Source: Typhlomys cinereus (taxonomy: Eukaryota; Chordata; Mammalia; Rodentia; Platacanthomyidae). From it: DNA of 64,000 bases. Shown here one piece after another: positions 24,461 through 36,240 of the stretch. The notes under the pieces were generated by a model. It saw nothing but the letters and a program-made list of their open reading frames with translations. It searched no databases and was not told where the DNA came from. How positions within the stretch are numbered: position 1 is the first letter of the stretch; each line of letters starts with the position of its first letter. The DNA lies in the NCBI GenBank assembly GCA_023101885.1, contig JALPQD010000246.1, forward strand, positions 1,488,001 to 1,552,000, written 5' to 3'. The position numbers were made by a program, and so were the translations under genes.

Positions 24461-25147
24461 TATAAATGGCAATAAAGTCCTTATGCATTTTGAAAATGGC
24501 TTTTTAACTGAACTATCTTATTAATTTAAGCGTTTTTAAATTAAACCTCTTAGAGTTTTTAAGTAGGAGATAATACTGTCTATAATTAAAAGTGATACAA
24601 TTTTGTTCTTTGACAATTTTATTCCTTGTATTTTCTTATGTAAATGTATTCTCTGACAATATGCCTTATGCATATATTTTTTGATATTTCTTACTTCTTT
24701 ATCCTCTCTAAATTTTTAATTTTATGTAACACACTTAAAATTTTAAATTGCAATTATTGCCTTTATTAACTGGTCCCTCTCTTCTTCATTTATTGATTTA
24801 TTGACTCAAATTGGAAAACAGGATAGGACTCCTCCTGTAACAATACATCAATGCTACTAATCTCATTTGACTTTGTTATGAAAGTTTTGTCTCTGTTTAC
24901 TAGTTATAATTTTGCATGAATGTCTCTCCATATGCCTTTAAGTACAATTTTTGCTGTGTTTATTTTTATTATGCTAAGAAAACACAGCTTGTGACCTATC
25001 ACATGAGCTTATTTTTAAGCGGACAATATAGCATTTTTAACTGCAGGCATAGTATAACACTTATTAACTCTAGGAATAATTTCATGTTCCAATTTTGGAC
25101 TTATGTTTACATATTAGAAAAATGTTCCCCTTTTCTTGTCTTTACAG

Positions 25148-25300
25148 GATGGGGTCATGGAGCATGTTGCCCTCCACAGTTGGTTCATCCAGAGCTTCTG
25201 TGGGTCCCTCAATCCTTTGTAATGATCATGATCACAGTTTTGTCCTTGGTGACAGCCAGGCATTTAGCTTGTATCTCGTACAGTCTGTAATTTCAAAAAG
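25148..25300 (+). other. Exon-like segment (unsupported)
   Basis: A pyrimidine tract ending in CAG (25131-25147, ccttttcttgtctttacag) precedes, and AAAAG|GTAAAG follows, so the 153-bp interval has good splice-site-like borders and a length divisible by three. One plus frame (25095-25304) is open across all of it and closes at a TAA just inside the 'intron'. No protein family is recognised, and chance is quite possible. Confidence 0.2.
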
Positions 25301-25980
25301 GTAAAGTAGCACATCTCTCAGATATAATTTGAAAAAATTAACAGGAGGAAGTAAGGTGAGGGGCAGACCCTACACTATTTCCCTTGTTCTTTGCTGGAAA
25401 ATCCTATCAAAGAAGCAAGATAGAAGAAGATACTCAGATCATATTTTGATGTAGGACAGACAGTCTAAGCCCTCTCAGTGAGATGCTTGGAGCTCAGAGA
25501 AAAGCAAATGAATCTGGGTAGGCTAGAGTCTGACCACACAGCAAATCACACAGTCAAGTTCTGATAGAAGAGCACTTGCCATTTCTTGAAACCAAAGATC
25601 TCAAAGTGGTATCTGAAATATTTACCAATATCAGAAAATGGTGAACACTAGGGCATCCCAAGTTATCAAGATAACAAGGCACCACCATGATGATTTTACG
25701 CATGAGCTAGAGATCATGAGAAAACAGATGCTTACCTATTAAGTTATCTCACTTACCAGACATATGTCCTTTCACAATTTCAGGCAAAGAAACCAGAAAC
25801 AGAGTTGATGGTAAAGATGATAGAGAACATTGTGAGTATAAACATGAAAGTCTGAGTGCTTTCCACATAGGGTAAGAACACCACAAGGGTACTCATTTGA
25901 CATAGTTGTGAAAGTTTTTGCAAAAAGACAAGAAAAATGTAAGAGGACTGTGGATCAGAAACGTATTTGCCTCTTCTTAC
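25301..25980. other. Unannotated DNA
   Basis: No gene or recognised repeat is seen. Confidence 0.5.
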
Positions 25981-25982
25981 AT

Positions 25983-26300
25983 GTTGCAGTTTCTCTGCAT
26001 TATTGCCATAAATTCTTGGCAAAAGAGCTTAAGGGAACAAGGGATTTATTTCTGTTTAAGATTGTCCATTACAGTTCCTCATTTGGCTTGACAGGAGAGT
26101 TCACACCAACATCAAGGATCAAGGAAACTGTACGTACCATCTCCACATAACAGCTGAGTGAAGAACTATTTTTCCAGAACAGTATGTCAGGGCAAGTAGA
26201 CACAAGCAGCTCCCCTTTCTCAAACAATTCCTTCCTTCTACTACTACCCACAACGTCCTGGGCCTTCTCCATCTTCAAACTGAGAAAGTGATAGGAAACT
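25983..26300 (-). mobile_element. Antisense LTR-type repeat, 'caacttgac' group
   Basis: Read on the minus strand it matches the other copies. On the plus strand the order is 'cataaattcttggcaaaagagcttaagggaacaagg' (reverse of the AATAAA/'cttaagttgc' end), 'ggcttgacaggagagttcacacca', then the antisense 'ccacaacgtcctgggccttctcc'. The start of the element (right side) is truncated or diverged. Confidence 0.5.
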
Positions 26301-27525
26301 GTTGAAAGGCTGATCAAATCATCTTCGAGGAGTTCGCATCACTCTACATAGCTACACATTTCTTCCAGTTGCATTGCACGTTCTGAGTCTGACATGGTAG
26401 AAGGCATTGTGCAAAAAATAATGCAAAAATAATTTATGAAATACGCCCATTGGTACACTGTGTGGAAGACAAAGTTATAACTGGAAATCTTAAAAGAAAA
26501 TATTGTCCATGCACTGAATGCAACTATGTTTTCATTTTGAAAGAAAAGTTTAAAATTTATGAAAAATCCATGCAACTGCTCAAAGAGGAACCCATGTACA
26601 CATAGGAATCAGAGAGCCTGATTATAATCTCTAAATGAGCAGGGTAGAAACCCCAGTCCTCCACGAAGAAAGCTGTGCTTGCATAAGGATAACTGCTGGC
26701 AAAAAGGATTTAATCAACTATACTGAAGATGTTTATGAGACTTCTGAGAAACAGGACAGTTTTCTGACAAAGATTAAATTGTTTCCAGAAAGTAGTACCA
26801 GCTAGTCCTGGTGTGCCAGAGGAGATAGAAAGAGACAAAGACCAACACAAAAGGAAAAAGGGAACAAGAAGGTGCTAGTGATCAAACAGCTAGATGTTCA
26901 CAGCAGTGATTTACAAAAAATCCCATTGCACATGTAAGCCATAGGAAGACTCCTCGCAATGCACAAAAGAACTGCAGAAAACTGTTTACCTTGAAACAAA
27001 CAAAAGAAAGGATCATTCATTTCAAAGCAAAGTGCTGGTCACAGCATTCCATACCAAACTCAAACAACCAAGCAAGCATTAAAGAAAAATTCCTCTGCAC
27101 AATAGGAAGAAAAAAATGTTAGCTTCAGAGCTCCACATTTGGCCTATAAAGTCTAAGCATGTATTAGAGGCAAAATAACTCTGAGGGAGAGAGAAATTAA
27201 AAAGAGCAAAGAGCAGCAATATTTTACAAGCGCTAAATTCTTTAATCCACTTCCCGGAAGATCCCATTTAGATGTCCACGTGAGACATAAACAGCATTGG
27301 AAATGGTTTTCAAAACTCATTAGGTCTACAAAATTTATGTACACCTCGCACAATTTGCACTGGGAAAATCCACATGTAGCAGTTCTTATTTATTTCTTTT
27401 ATCCCAGCAAACCAATTTCAACTTCTGCAATTCCCCAGTCACCAACCAGGCAGGTACAGTTCTAGCATGCTTGGGCAAAATACATGAAAAACATTTTACT
27501 AATTCAGTACTTACACAATATTAAC
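26301..27525. other. Unannotated DNA
   Basis: No gene or known repeat is recognised. Short frames on both strands have no supporting signature. Confidence 0.5.
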
Positions 27526-27862
27526 AAACTGTGGTATGTATAAGCACATACACATATCCTTGCTAAAGCATATATACATAATATACATATATGTGTGTGT
27601 AGTTTTCATTCAAATGATGTATAAAATGTTGCACACATAAAAATGTGCACAGAAATGTTTATTTATGCTTTTTTCTTGTATATATATCATATGTGTAGGT
27701 TGAATATATGCAGCTAATATTTACATAAATGTACACATACACACAAGCACACAAACACTCATAATATATGTGGTAGGAAGAAAGAGGCACGTAAAAGTGA
27801 GGGGAAGAACAGAGCAAGAGAAAGAGAGATTAAGCAAGAGAGATAGAGATAGAGAGAAAGAG
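27526..27862. repeat. AT/AC-rich simple repeats and a purine-rich tract
   Basis: Imperfect TA, CA and GTGT runs (27526-27775) are followed by an A/G-rich stretch with GAGAGATAGAGATAGAGAGA motifs (27776-27862). These look like degraded microsatellites. No SINE body is recognised beside them. Confidence 0.7.
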
Positions 27863-29089
27863 GCTCACTAAACAAGACAAATGTGCCAGCTGTTTTAAGG
27901 AAGGCTTATCACGATTGCCAATACATAAGGAGACTGTCCTCATAGCAACACAAATGCTTAAGTGGCGACTGGTAACTATAGATGTTCATTTGCCTATTTC
28001 CTGGCAGATTATGCAAATAAATGTTTGTTTTGCTTGCAGATGACCTCTTCCATACTAGATGTGAGAAACACAAAACAGATTGAAAATAAATATAAATGAA
28101 CAGCATGTTGAAATAGCTTTGGTTAATTTTTCTGGGTCGGCTTTACTTCTCCCACTTTGCTGTGAGTCAAGACGAGGCATTTCCATGAAAATTAAGCAGA
28201 GTTTAACCAGACAGACAGGTATCTATCTGCTCCCTAGAGATGCTCTATGTTTGATTCTATTTATGATGAAATTGGTTTGGAATTTAAAATTATGCTTCTG
28301 GTAAGGTAATGAAGGAGTGGGACCTAGTTCAAAAGAAATGAAGAATGGTAAAAGAAGTTGTTATTGAAGAATATTATAAAATATAATTTTATAGCATTTG
28401 TTATACTGAGAATATTCACCTAGAAACTTTAACTGACAAATATTGGTCCTGTTACTAAATCATACGCATCATTAGGGGAAGATGAGAAGACAAAATATTC
28501 ATTAAAAATTTACTAACAACATTGAAAAGTCGCTAGGATTCTACCTAGGTATCAGTTCTGCTAGGAAAGAATACTAAACATTGAATACTGAACTCTTGGC
28601 TTGATTGGTTAATGTTTTACATACTTGAATAACATTGATTCATTTCAATTTCACAACCATTGTGAAATAATTGCTATGTTCAAAGTTGTTTCAAAATTGA
28701 AAAAAAAACTATGTCACACCATTATATAAGCACACACATTGCTTCAGTTAACTTTCCTTGTTCAAAGAAGTTACTTGCTGCTCTATTTATTATATCTCCT
28801 GCTTAAGATCATATATATATTTATGTATGAAATTAGAGTTTGATATTATATAACTGATCATCCAAATTTGGAGCTGCTTCTGAACTCACTGTGGTCATAT
28901 TTAGAATGTATAAGTTGATAAACTTTGAGATACTAATATACACACAAAACCTTCTCCTAGACAGAAATAGAAAAGACAGTGTATATTTGAGATATATGAG
29001 GCATAAAATATACATTCAATGCATATTTTCTCACACTGAAAATTTGATTTCTATGCTAAGAAAATGAGTTCTCCTTATAAAAATTTGAT
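27863..29089. other. Unannotated AT-rich DNA
   Basis: No gene or known repeat is seen. An octamer-like 'ttatgcaaataaatgtttg' near 28010 is the only eye-catching motif. Confidence 0.45.
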
Positions 29090-29157
29090 ATCAGGCTAGA
29101 TGTCTAGGACTTGGAGTACGTAACACTACTTCAAAAAAAAAAAAACAAAAAAAACAA
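29090..29157 (+). mobile_element. B1-like SINE remnant with A-rich tail
   Basis: A poorly preserved 'ggctagatgtctaggact..gtaacactacttc' is followed by A13, C, A8 and CAAA. The tail is clear. The family assignment is weak. Confidence 0.4.
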
Positions 29158-29414
29158 ATCCATTACCCTTAAATACTCATCAATTTTCTCATTTCCATTT
29201 CTCCTTGCTCTTTCATGCACTACAAAGGGCCTTCTATCAGAATTCTGTTTATCTTTTGAATGTCTAATATTCTACTATATATTACTGAAAATTATTGAGT
29301 TGAGCTCGCCTTTATCAAGTGAGATCATTGTGTTATACTGCTTTATTTTGCTAACACATGCACAAACATGCATGCACACACAGATACACACCATTTGTCC
29401 ATTCATAAAGTACT

Positions 29415-30453
29415 AGCTATTTTTCTACTTTTATAATTCACTTATTAGTTTTCTTATTTCTGGGTTTTTATACGTTTAGGACCTTAATAATTATATTCTG
29501 CCTACAAATATTTTATTAAATGATTTCCGATCATATGTGTTTGCTTTAGTCTCATGACCAATAGTTGATACTGCATTGTGTATATACATTGTATCCTCCA
29601 ATCATCATGAGTCCTTAATCTTGATTAAAAATTCTGCACATTTCCAATAATAATAAACAAAACTATGTCGACTTTTTATTTCAAATATAAGTAGTTTAAT
29701 TATGTTTCTTCCTTTATTGAAGAGTTCGGAAATTTCAGCTCAATTTCTACTCTTCCTGCTAAACAGAGGCAGTGAAAGTAAAAATATTTTATTCCTCATC
29801 CTCAGATCAAATGATTTACTATTTCCTCATTAATGTGTGCTGAGCTATAGAGTAGTTTACATTTGAGTTTCTGTATTGAAACATGCTTTTCCAAATGAAA
29901 AAACATTTCCTTTATCTTCAGATTAAACAGTTTTTTAAATCATGTATTTCATTAGTTTAACTTATTCTTATTTTTGTAAAATATTTATGCTCCTTTGGTA
30001 GATATCATTGTGTGGTCTTCTTTCATCAGAGTTATTTCAAATATAGAAAGTCACATTGTTTTCTATTTAAGTGTGATGTTAAGTTTGTATACCTGCTAAA
30101 AACTCCAATCCATCTTGTTATGTTATATTTTATTTGCTGTTGAATCTTACTAGCAGAATTTTTATTAAGACATTTGCTTCTAGCTCTATGTGGAATATTG
30201 TTTTATTTATTTCTTTTCTAAAGGTCTCCAAATGACTTTTTGAATTACAGTAATATGGATCTTATGAGGTGAAGGATATTGCATTTCTTCCTTTTCATGA
30301 TTATTTTGGAAAAAATTCTTTAAAGAATCCATCCAAAATGCTTTCCTTTCATTTACCTGTGTTTTTCAAATGCTCTTTTTCTCATACTCAGTGTCTCAAA
30401 AATACAGGACTATTAGAGTGACTAATTTCTTTTTTCAGTGAGGACTAATGACT
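29415..30453 (-). mobile_element. Ancient L1 (L1M-type), ORF2 reverse-transcriptase region, segment 1
   Basis: On the plus strand the text is antisense L1 ORF2. Recognisable pieces include 'ttcacttattagttttc', 'gtagatatcattgtgtgg', 'ctgttgaatcttactagcagaatttttattaagac' and 'attacagtaatatggatcttatgaggtgaagg', in the order expected from ORF2 C-terminal toward N-terminal. All frames are broken. The element is interrupted at 30454 by a SINE and continues at 30723. L1 ORF2 encodes the endonuclease and reverse transcriptase of the LINE-1 retrotransposon. This copy is dead. Confidence 0.72.
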
Positions 30454-30722
30454 TTTTTTTTGTTCTTTATGTGAGTGTGCGTGTGTATCAAAGGGCACTG
30501 TGTGTGCCTCTAGAGGTCTAAGTGTGACTTGGAGAGTCAACCTGGGTTGCTTCTACTGCCTTCATGTTTCTCTCTGGATTTTCCCAAGCTCAGCCTCCCA
30601 GAGTTCAAAGCGCAGGCCTCTACCATTTCTGCCAGACATTTTTACCTGGGATGTAGGATCCACACTCAAGTCCTTCCGTTTGTGAGGCAGAGTCTTAATC
30701 CCTAAGCCATATCTGCAGCTTC
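30454..30722 (-). mobile_element. B2-type SINE inserted in the ancient L1
   Basis: At its right end, on the plus strand, it reads 'gatccacactcaagtccttcc', 'gaggcagagtcttaatccctaagccatatctgcag', the reverse complement of a B2-type B box and A box. The same family sits at 52753. A (TG)-like stretch near 30470 is its tail. Near-identical target flanks 'ctaatgact' (30445-30453) and 'ctatgact' (30723-30730) mark the insertion. Confidence 0.75.
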
Positions 30723-31047
30723 CTATGACTGTTTTCTTCTCTCAAGTTATTTTTCCTTTTTATTATATTCTACATATTGTTGGATAATTATTTTAAATAT
30801 TCTCCTGTAATAGTTTCCTAATATTTGTGAGGATATTGGTGTCACATCCTGTGTTACCTTTGATACTGATGATTTATTTCTTCTCTATTCCTTAACAAGG
30901 TTGGTGAGGAAGTTTTCAATATTAGTCTTCTCAAAGTGGTGGCATTTAATTCCACTGGATTGTCACAGTCATATACTGGTACATTGGTTCACATTTCATT
31001 GTATAATGTTATCTATTTCTTCCAAATTGTCTTTAATTTGTTTATTA
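30723..31047 (-). mobile_element. Ancient L1, segment 2
   Basis: Antisense L1 ORF2 resumes directly after the SINE, with 'ttgatactgatgatttatttcttctc' and 'tcaatattagtcttctcaaagtgg' in the correct order. It is then cut by the younger L1 that begins at about 31048. Confidence 0.65.
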
Positions 31048-32105
31048 TTTTCTTGTTTATTTTTCTTATTATATATTTATTTATTTATTCCAGTTTTAGA
31101 GGCATAATGAATAATTATGCCTGCCCCTCTCCTTCCCCTTCCTTCCCCCTCTTCCTCTTGCCCTTTCCCTCCTTTTCCTTCATCAATCAGCTGTCTCCTT
31201 GTACAGCTCCACTGACAGGACCAATCCCCCTCATTTGTCTAGCCCTAGCTCCTAGGTTCCCACTGTGTTTAATTATTTCTCCTGAGATCCTCGCTAGTTT
31301 ATGATGGCATGCTGGTGTGTCAGTCATTGGGCAGGTCTGGAAAGGGCAGATCTCACATAAGTGAGTTACTGGTTGCAGCATCCCTGTCTCGAGTGGAATG
31401 TTTGTCCAGTGGTGGTAGATCGCCCCATCTTTAGGCTCTTACAGTCTTACAGCCCCCCTTTCTGCAAAGTTCCCTGAGCCTTGGGATGAGGAAAGACTTG
31501 TTTGGCTTGACTGTGGGTGAGCCTGGCAGGGCGACTGGTATTCTGCATTTTGCTTGGCTGTTGCTGTCTTTTATTTACTATTCCACTGTGCTGGGCTGTG
31601 TTCTGAATGCTAAGATCCTCTCCAATTTAAAAATAAAATGAGAAACTTTTAGGTGGAAGTTTGCTCTTAGGTGTTTGTGGTTAGTATTGGGACATCAGAT
31701 CCTGTCTACTGTCAGTTTATTACCCCTTTCACTGTTGTAAGACTGGTTTACAGCTGTGGGTATGTGTGTTCCCTGTCATGGGGGATGAGGTTAGGGGTTA
31801 GTATGCAGGAGGTTGGTTACCTGGAGCCTGAGCCCACTCTCTACTGTGTCCTATTCCTGTTCTTCCCTCTCCTTTTCTTATATAGAAGCCTTTTTTTAAA
31901 GCAGTTTGCCCACATTCTTTATTTCTACTCTTAGGATCTTCTAGTCCCTTCCCCAGCTCGTGTTCCTTTGTGTTTGCGATTGTTGTAAGGGTTTCTGTTT
32001 GATTCCATCAGCCAGAAATCTGTTTGATTCCATCAAACCGATTGCTAGGGAAACTTATCAGGGAAAAGATATAACATATGTCTTTCTGCTTCTGGGATAT
32101 TTCAC
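31048..32105 (-). mobile_element. Younger L1, 3' part (3'UTR and end of ORF2), non-inverted half
   Basis: The left end is a T/A tail ('atatttatttatttattcc', antisense AAT-rich poly(A)), followed by a long pyrimidine-rich tract (31115-31195), which is the antisense of the polypurine tract typical of rodent L1 3'UTRs. The right end, read in antisense, is the last ORF2 region ('gtgaaatatcccagaagcag' at 32105 back to 32086). A 25-bp direct duplication (tctgtttgattccatca motif, 31994 and 32019) lies inside. Confidence 0.68.
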
Positions 32106-32828
32106 AAGAGACTGTAAATCAAGCAAGAAAAGGCAACTTATACAATGAGAGAACATCTTAACTAACCACATATACAATGAGGGACTAATATCCAGAGCAC
32201 ACAAAGAACTTCAGAAATAAAATACCAAGGAAATAAATAGCTATAGAACTGGAGAGAAACTTCTCAGAAGATGAAATTCAAACATCTAACCCTCATCTGA
32301 AAAAATGTTCTACATTCCTAGTCATTAAGGAAATGCAAATTAAAAGCTCTGTGAGATACCATTTCACTACAGTCAGAACAGCTATGACTGTCCAAAACAC
32401 AAACAACAGCAAATGCTGGTATGGTTGAGGGGAGAAGGGGACCCTCATACATGGCTCATACAGCTGTAATTTCATACTGTCCCTTTGGAAATCAATTTGG
32501 AGGTAAGTAAAAAGATAAACACCAAAATTCCATACAATCCAAAAATATCACTCCTGGAAATATCCCCAAAGAACATTGTACCCTACATCAGAGACACATG
32601 TACAACTAAGTTGTTCATAGCAGCCCTTTTCACAATTGCAAAGAATTAAGAACATTCTAGATGTGCAACAGTAGAGGAATGGTTAATGAAAATGTGATCC
32701 ATATATATGATGAAATACTCTTCACTGTCAGGAAAGATGAACTAATGAAATGTGCCAGTAAATGGAAGGAACTAGAAGAAATCATATTGAGTGAAATTTT
32801 CCTGTTTGTAAGGCAGAGACTAAACTCG
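32106..32828 (+). mobile_element. Younger L1, inverted 5' part (ORF2 C-terminal region)
   Basis: Plus-strand L1 ORF2 text runs from 'gactgtaaatcaagcaag' through 'ggactaatatccagagcac', 'atgcaaattaaaagctctgtgagatacc' and 'ggaactagaagaaatcatattgagtgaaat'. The piece near 32333 translates to MQIKSSVRYHFTTVRTAM, close to the conserved C-terminal L1 ORF2 motif. Its 3' end overlaps in content the 5' end of the neighbouring minus-strand piece, as expected for one L1 insertion with a 5' inversion. Frames are broken by stops and shifts. Confidence 0.8.
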
Positions 32829-33170
32829 TTGATATCTCTTTTTAATTAGATGTCTAGTAGCATATTTCTCTTTAAGAACCTTTTTATCTGAATAATAAAA
32901 TATGCTGTTGTATTTCTAATTTAATTTGACTCAAAATATTTTTTATGTTGTTCTAGAAATAACCTTTGACTACGGGATAATTAAGAAGAGTGCTGTTAAG
33001 TATTTAGGAACTTCTCATAGACCTTTCATTGTTGATTTCTAATTTCATTTTATTATAGACACAGAACTCTGGGTGATTTGAATATTCAAAATTGTATTAG
33101 TACTAATGGTATGACCCTAAATATCACAGTTTAATAAATGCATTTTTGAAGAACTTGAACTAAAAGATGC
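32829..33170 (-). mobile_element. Ancient L1, segment 3
   Basis: Antisense ORF2 resumes after the younger insertion: 'gttgatatctctttttaatt', 'catatttctctttaagaacc', 'tgttgatttctaatttcattttattatag' match the more N-terminal part of the same ancient L1 in the right order. The end near 33170 is where the similarity fades. Confidence 0.62.
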
Positions 33171-34739
33171 TGTTAAGTCTAATCTTTTTCTTGAATAGTA
33201 AATTTTATTTTTCTTGACCACACAGAAGAGGATAGCAAAATATTTCAATTTATTTAAAATCTGTCTATTTTTCCTTTAATAAAGCTCATGAATACAACAT
33301 CCTCATATTCATTCATGAAATTATTATTTTATGAGTCACTATTTTTCTTTAATCTCTCTCTCTCATTTTTGTGTGTATATACCACATGATGACTTCGATA
33401 TTGTGATATTTCTGCCTAAGTATCTCAAGTAACTGAGATTGGAAGTTTGTGATTAATAAACCTCTATGCTTGCTTGCTCTTCCTTGGTAAGCTTGCATCA
33501 ACATGACTGATTGACAATTTTCTGATTAGCATTAGTATTATATACATATTGATAATACTCATGCTATTTATATTTTCATATTTTAACTGAGCTCATTATA
33601 AATGAACTCTATGCAACTCTATACAACTCAACAATATCATAATTTCAGTTAATAATCAAAATATTAGTAGGATGTGCATGAGATAAAATTTAGCATAATG
33701 TACATTTTCATCTGAAACCATTTTAGTTCTTTCCATATATTAATTTTTAAATTAACTTAACATGGCACTATCATTGCAAATTTATTGTACAAATATCCAG
33801 AAATAAAAGCTAGCACTTTTCTCCTAATTTTTTCTTGGTCTAGGAAAATACCTGATGAATGGGAATCATCTTTCATCCCAGGGCTACCAGACATGAAGGA
33901 GAAACCATGCACAAAATTTCTCCTTCGATAGCAAGAGTTGTGTAATCTCTAATAGAATATACATGGTTCTCTCTCTGAGTGGATACTTTTGTGAAAATTA
34001 GGGAAAATAGTGTTTTCCCTAATTAATTGAATGCAATCAAGTAAGGCTTTTATATTCACTGTTATAAGTAGACTTTATGTCAAAGTTGGAGAGGCTCCAA
34101 CAAATCAAAACATGTTCTTTTGAAGAAGTCCTTTTGATGAAATTTTGCAACAATATCTGTCAAGGATGGGGCATTTATCATATATCACATGTGCTATAAA
34201 TGATCCTTATTCCACATTAAGTTTAATTTTCGTGAGGCTTCTTTATTCACTTGTTTTTTAAACAGATTTATAAAAACATAATTGAGAAACAAAAAGCATC
34301 CTGCACAGAATTAATGTCAATTACTTTGAATATATTTTCAAAATCATGAACCCGATTGTAATTGTTAATAATAAAATCCCTTACTACAAAAATTTCCCTC
34401 ATACCCTCCTCACCTCTCTCTGTGTGACAAGTTTATGTGAAATCTAACTTCTTTTTTTAAAAAACGATTTGTTAATATAATATTAACTGCGGATATTATG
34501 CTAAGTAGTCGACCACTGGAAATGAGCCATCTTGCAGAACTGAAGCATTTCTGTGTGCTTTGTTGTTTAGTCTGTTCTATATTTCCTTTGCTTTCCATCT
34601 TTAGATTACTTCCTTTTGGAGATTCCATTTTTTCTCCATTTTTGGCTCATGAACATTATTATTTATGGTTCATTTTTGTTACCGAGTTGATTGTATTTTT
34701 CTCAGTGTGAGTTAAAGCAATAAATTAAATTGTGCAGAT
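33171..34739. other. Unannotated AT-rich DNA
   Basis: No gene is seen. A faint antisense SINE-like phrase near 33408-33446 is too weak to call. Confidence 0.5.
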
Positions 34740-35069
34740 TGTTGTGTTTTGACTACAAAACATCTCCCACAAACTCATGTGGTAGTGTGTTTAGGGATGC
34801 TGTGAAGCCTGTAGGCTAACATATATCATGTAGGAAAGCAAGCCAAGGGAAGCCAGGCTTGAGGTTGGGTAGCATGGCCCCACTTCCTGCTTCCTCTCTG
34901 TCTTCTGACTACAGATTCAGTACGAGTTAGCATCATGCCTTCCCAAACTGCCAGGGTGCCTTTCGAGCTGTGATAGATTCTATCCTTTCATTAATTTTAA
35001 GGAAACAAAAACCTTTCTCCCTAAAGTTGCTTTGGTCAGAGCATTCTGTCAGCAACAGAAGTGCATGCA
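34740..35069 (+). mobile_element. Solo LTR, rodent ERVL-MaLR type
   Basis: It opens 'tgttgtgttttgactacaaaacatctcccacaaactcatgtgg', then 'gaggttgggtagcatggccccacttcctgcttcctctctg', 'ccagggtgcctttcgagctgtgatag', 'aaagttgctttggtcagagcattctgtcagcaacagaa' and ends 'gtgcatgca'. The polyadenylation hexamer is degraded (aggaaac). It is complete in layout with no internal region. Confidence 0.7.
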
Positions 35070-35879
35070 GTTGGAATATTAGTATAAAATCTTCATTGAA
35101 GTATTCTTCCATTTTCTCCTCCTAACCTCTGTGTTTCATTTTACTTTAATATATGTGAAATTTCAGGAATGTGTATACCTTCTTGCTTTTGCTTCCCAAC
35201 ATATCTCTGAAAAACAGTATGATGAAAAATCCTTTATAGGATTCATGTTTCTTCTACATCAGCAATCTGGCGCTGAAAACATCGAATTCCTTTCTATGAC
35301 TAAAACTCTTGGCATGCCTAATTAGAACCTAATTGCTTGCAATTTCAGAGATCAGTGATTGAAAAACCAGAATGTTCTACTGTTATAGACTTTCTATTTG
35401 TGTCAATAATCAACAGATCTCTTTTAATTCATTAGTATTCTTCCCATGCATTAGTAACACAGTGTATCAGAGCCGTGAAGATGAAGACAATCATGGAAGT
35501 ACCAATCTTGGTGTAAATGACCTAGTGGCAGTTATGTTGTATAAAATGTGTCTCTGCAGATGTCTTTACAAACACGTCATAGCAGGTTCATGTAGGGTGG
35601 TACTGTATCTAAGACTGCAGATAGCTTGATATTTCCAGAGTAAAAGATTCCTTTTGAAGAGAGGTGGAATGTTACCTCTAGAGTCAGAAGGACCTTGGGC
35701 TATTTTTAGTCCCTTTTAATAGCCACTTATTGTCAGTCTCTTTATCTGGCCTAATAACATCTTCAGTTTTAAATAAAGCTCTTGGAATGCATCACTAGAG
35801 TGGATAAGGCTATCGTCTACCAATGTAAAATCTAAGAATGTGATAAAATCAGCATGTCTATCTTGTAGGTCTCCTCACC
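35070..35879. other. Unannotated DNA
   Basis: No gene or known repeat is recognised. Frames of 64 and 85 codons are present without support. Confidence 0.5.
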
Positions 35880-36240
35880 ATGCTGTGTCAGGAGAGTGAG
35901 GTCAAGATTAGAGCATAAAAGAAAGTATAGAAAGACAGAAAGACAGATAGACAAACACAGAGGGAGAACATTCCCCAGCACACTGGCTAGCAGAACTATG
36001 TGGAAAAGCTTATGCTACACAAGCGACCAATAAGATTCCTGTCTTCTGAAAAAATGATGTTATCAAGTATCTTGTTATCTAGTCTGGGCCATTACTCTCT
36101 GTTAACATTTTCTCTTTCTTAATAAACTTTTATGTGTATTTCTACCACTATGCACACATCCCTGCTCTAATTTATTGTTCAGAGCCCCAGGACCTGATAC
36201 TCTCAGCAGATTCCCACCAGACCACAGTAGCTGCATGAAG
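35880..36240 (+). mobile_element. Probable LTR of an endogenous retrovirus-like element
   Basis: 'ttttctctttcttaataaacttttatgtg' (AATAAA at about 36121) followed by 'ctgctctaatttattgttcagag' and 'ctctcagcagattcccaccagacca' resembles the R-U5 end of rodent ERV LTRs. A purine-rich block (35920-35970) lies in the presumed U3. There is no partner LTR and no internal genes. The class is not assigned. Confidence 0.4.

Noticed and set aside
31048..32828. A possible independent gene with a conserved reverse-transcriptase-like protein
   Set aside because: The pieces match L1 ORF2 and are broken by stops and an inversion. It is a dead retrotransposon.
33408..33446. Antisense 7SL-type SINE
   Set aside because: One phrase ('ctcaagtaactgagattgg') resembles the SINE, but the flanks do not continue it.
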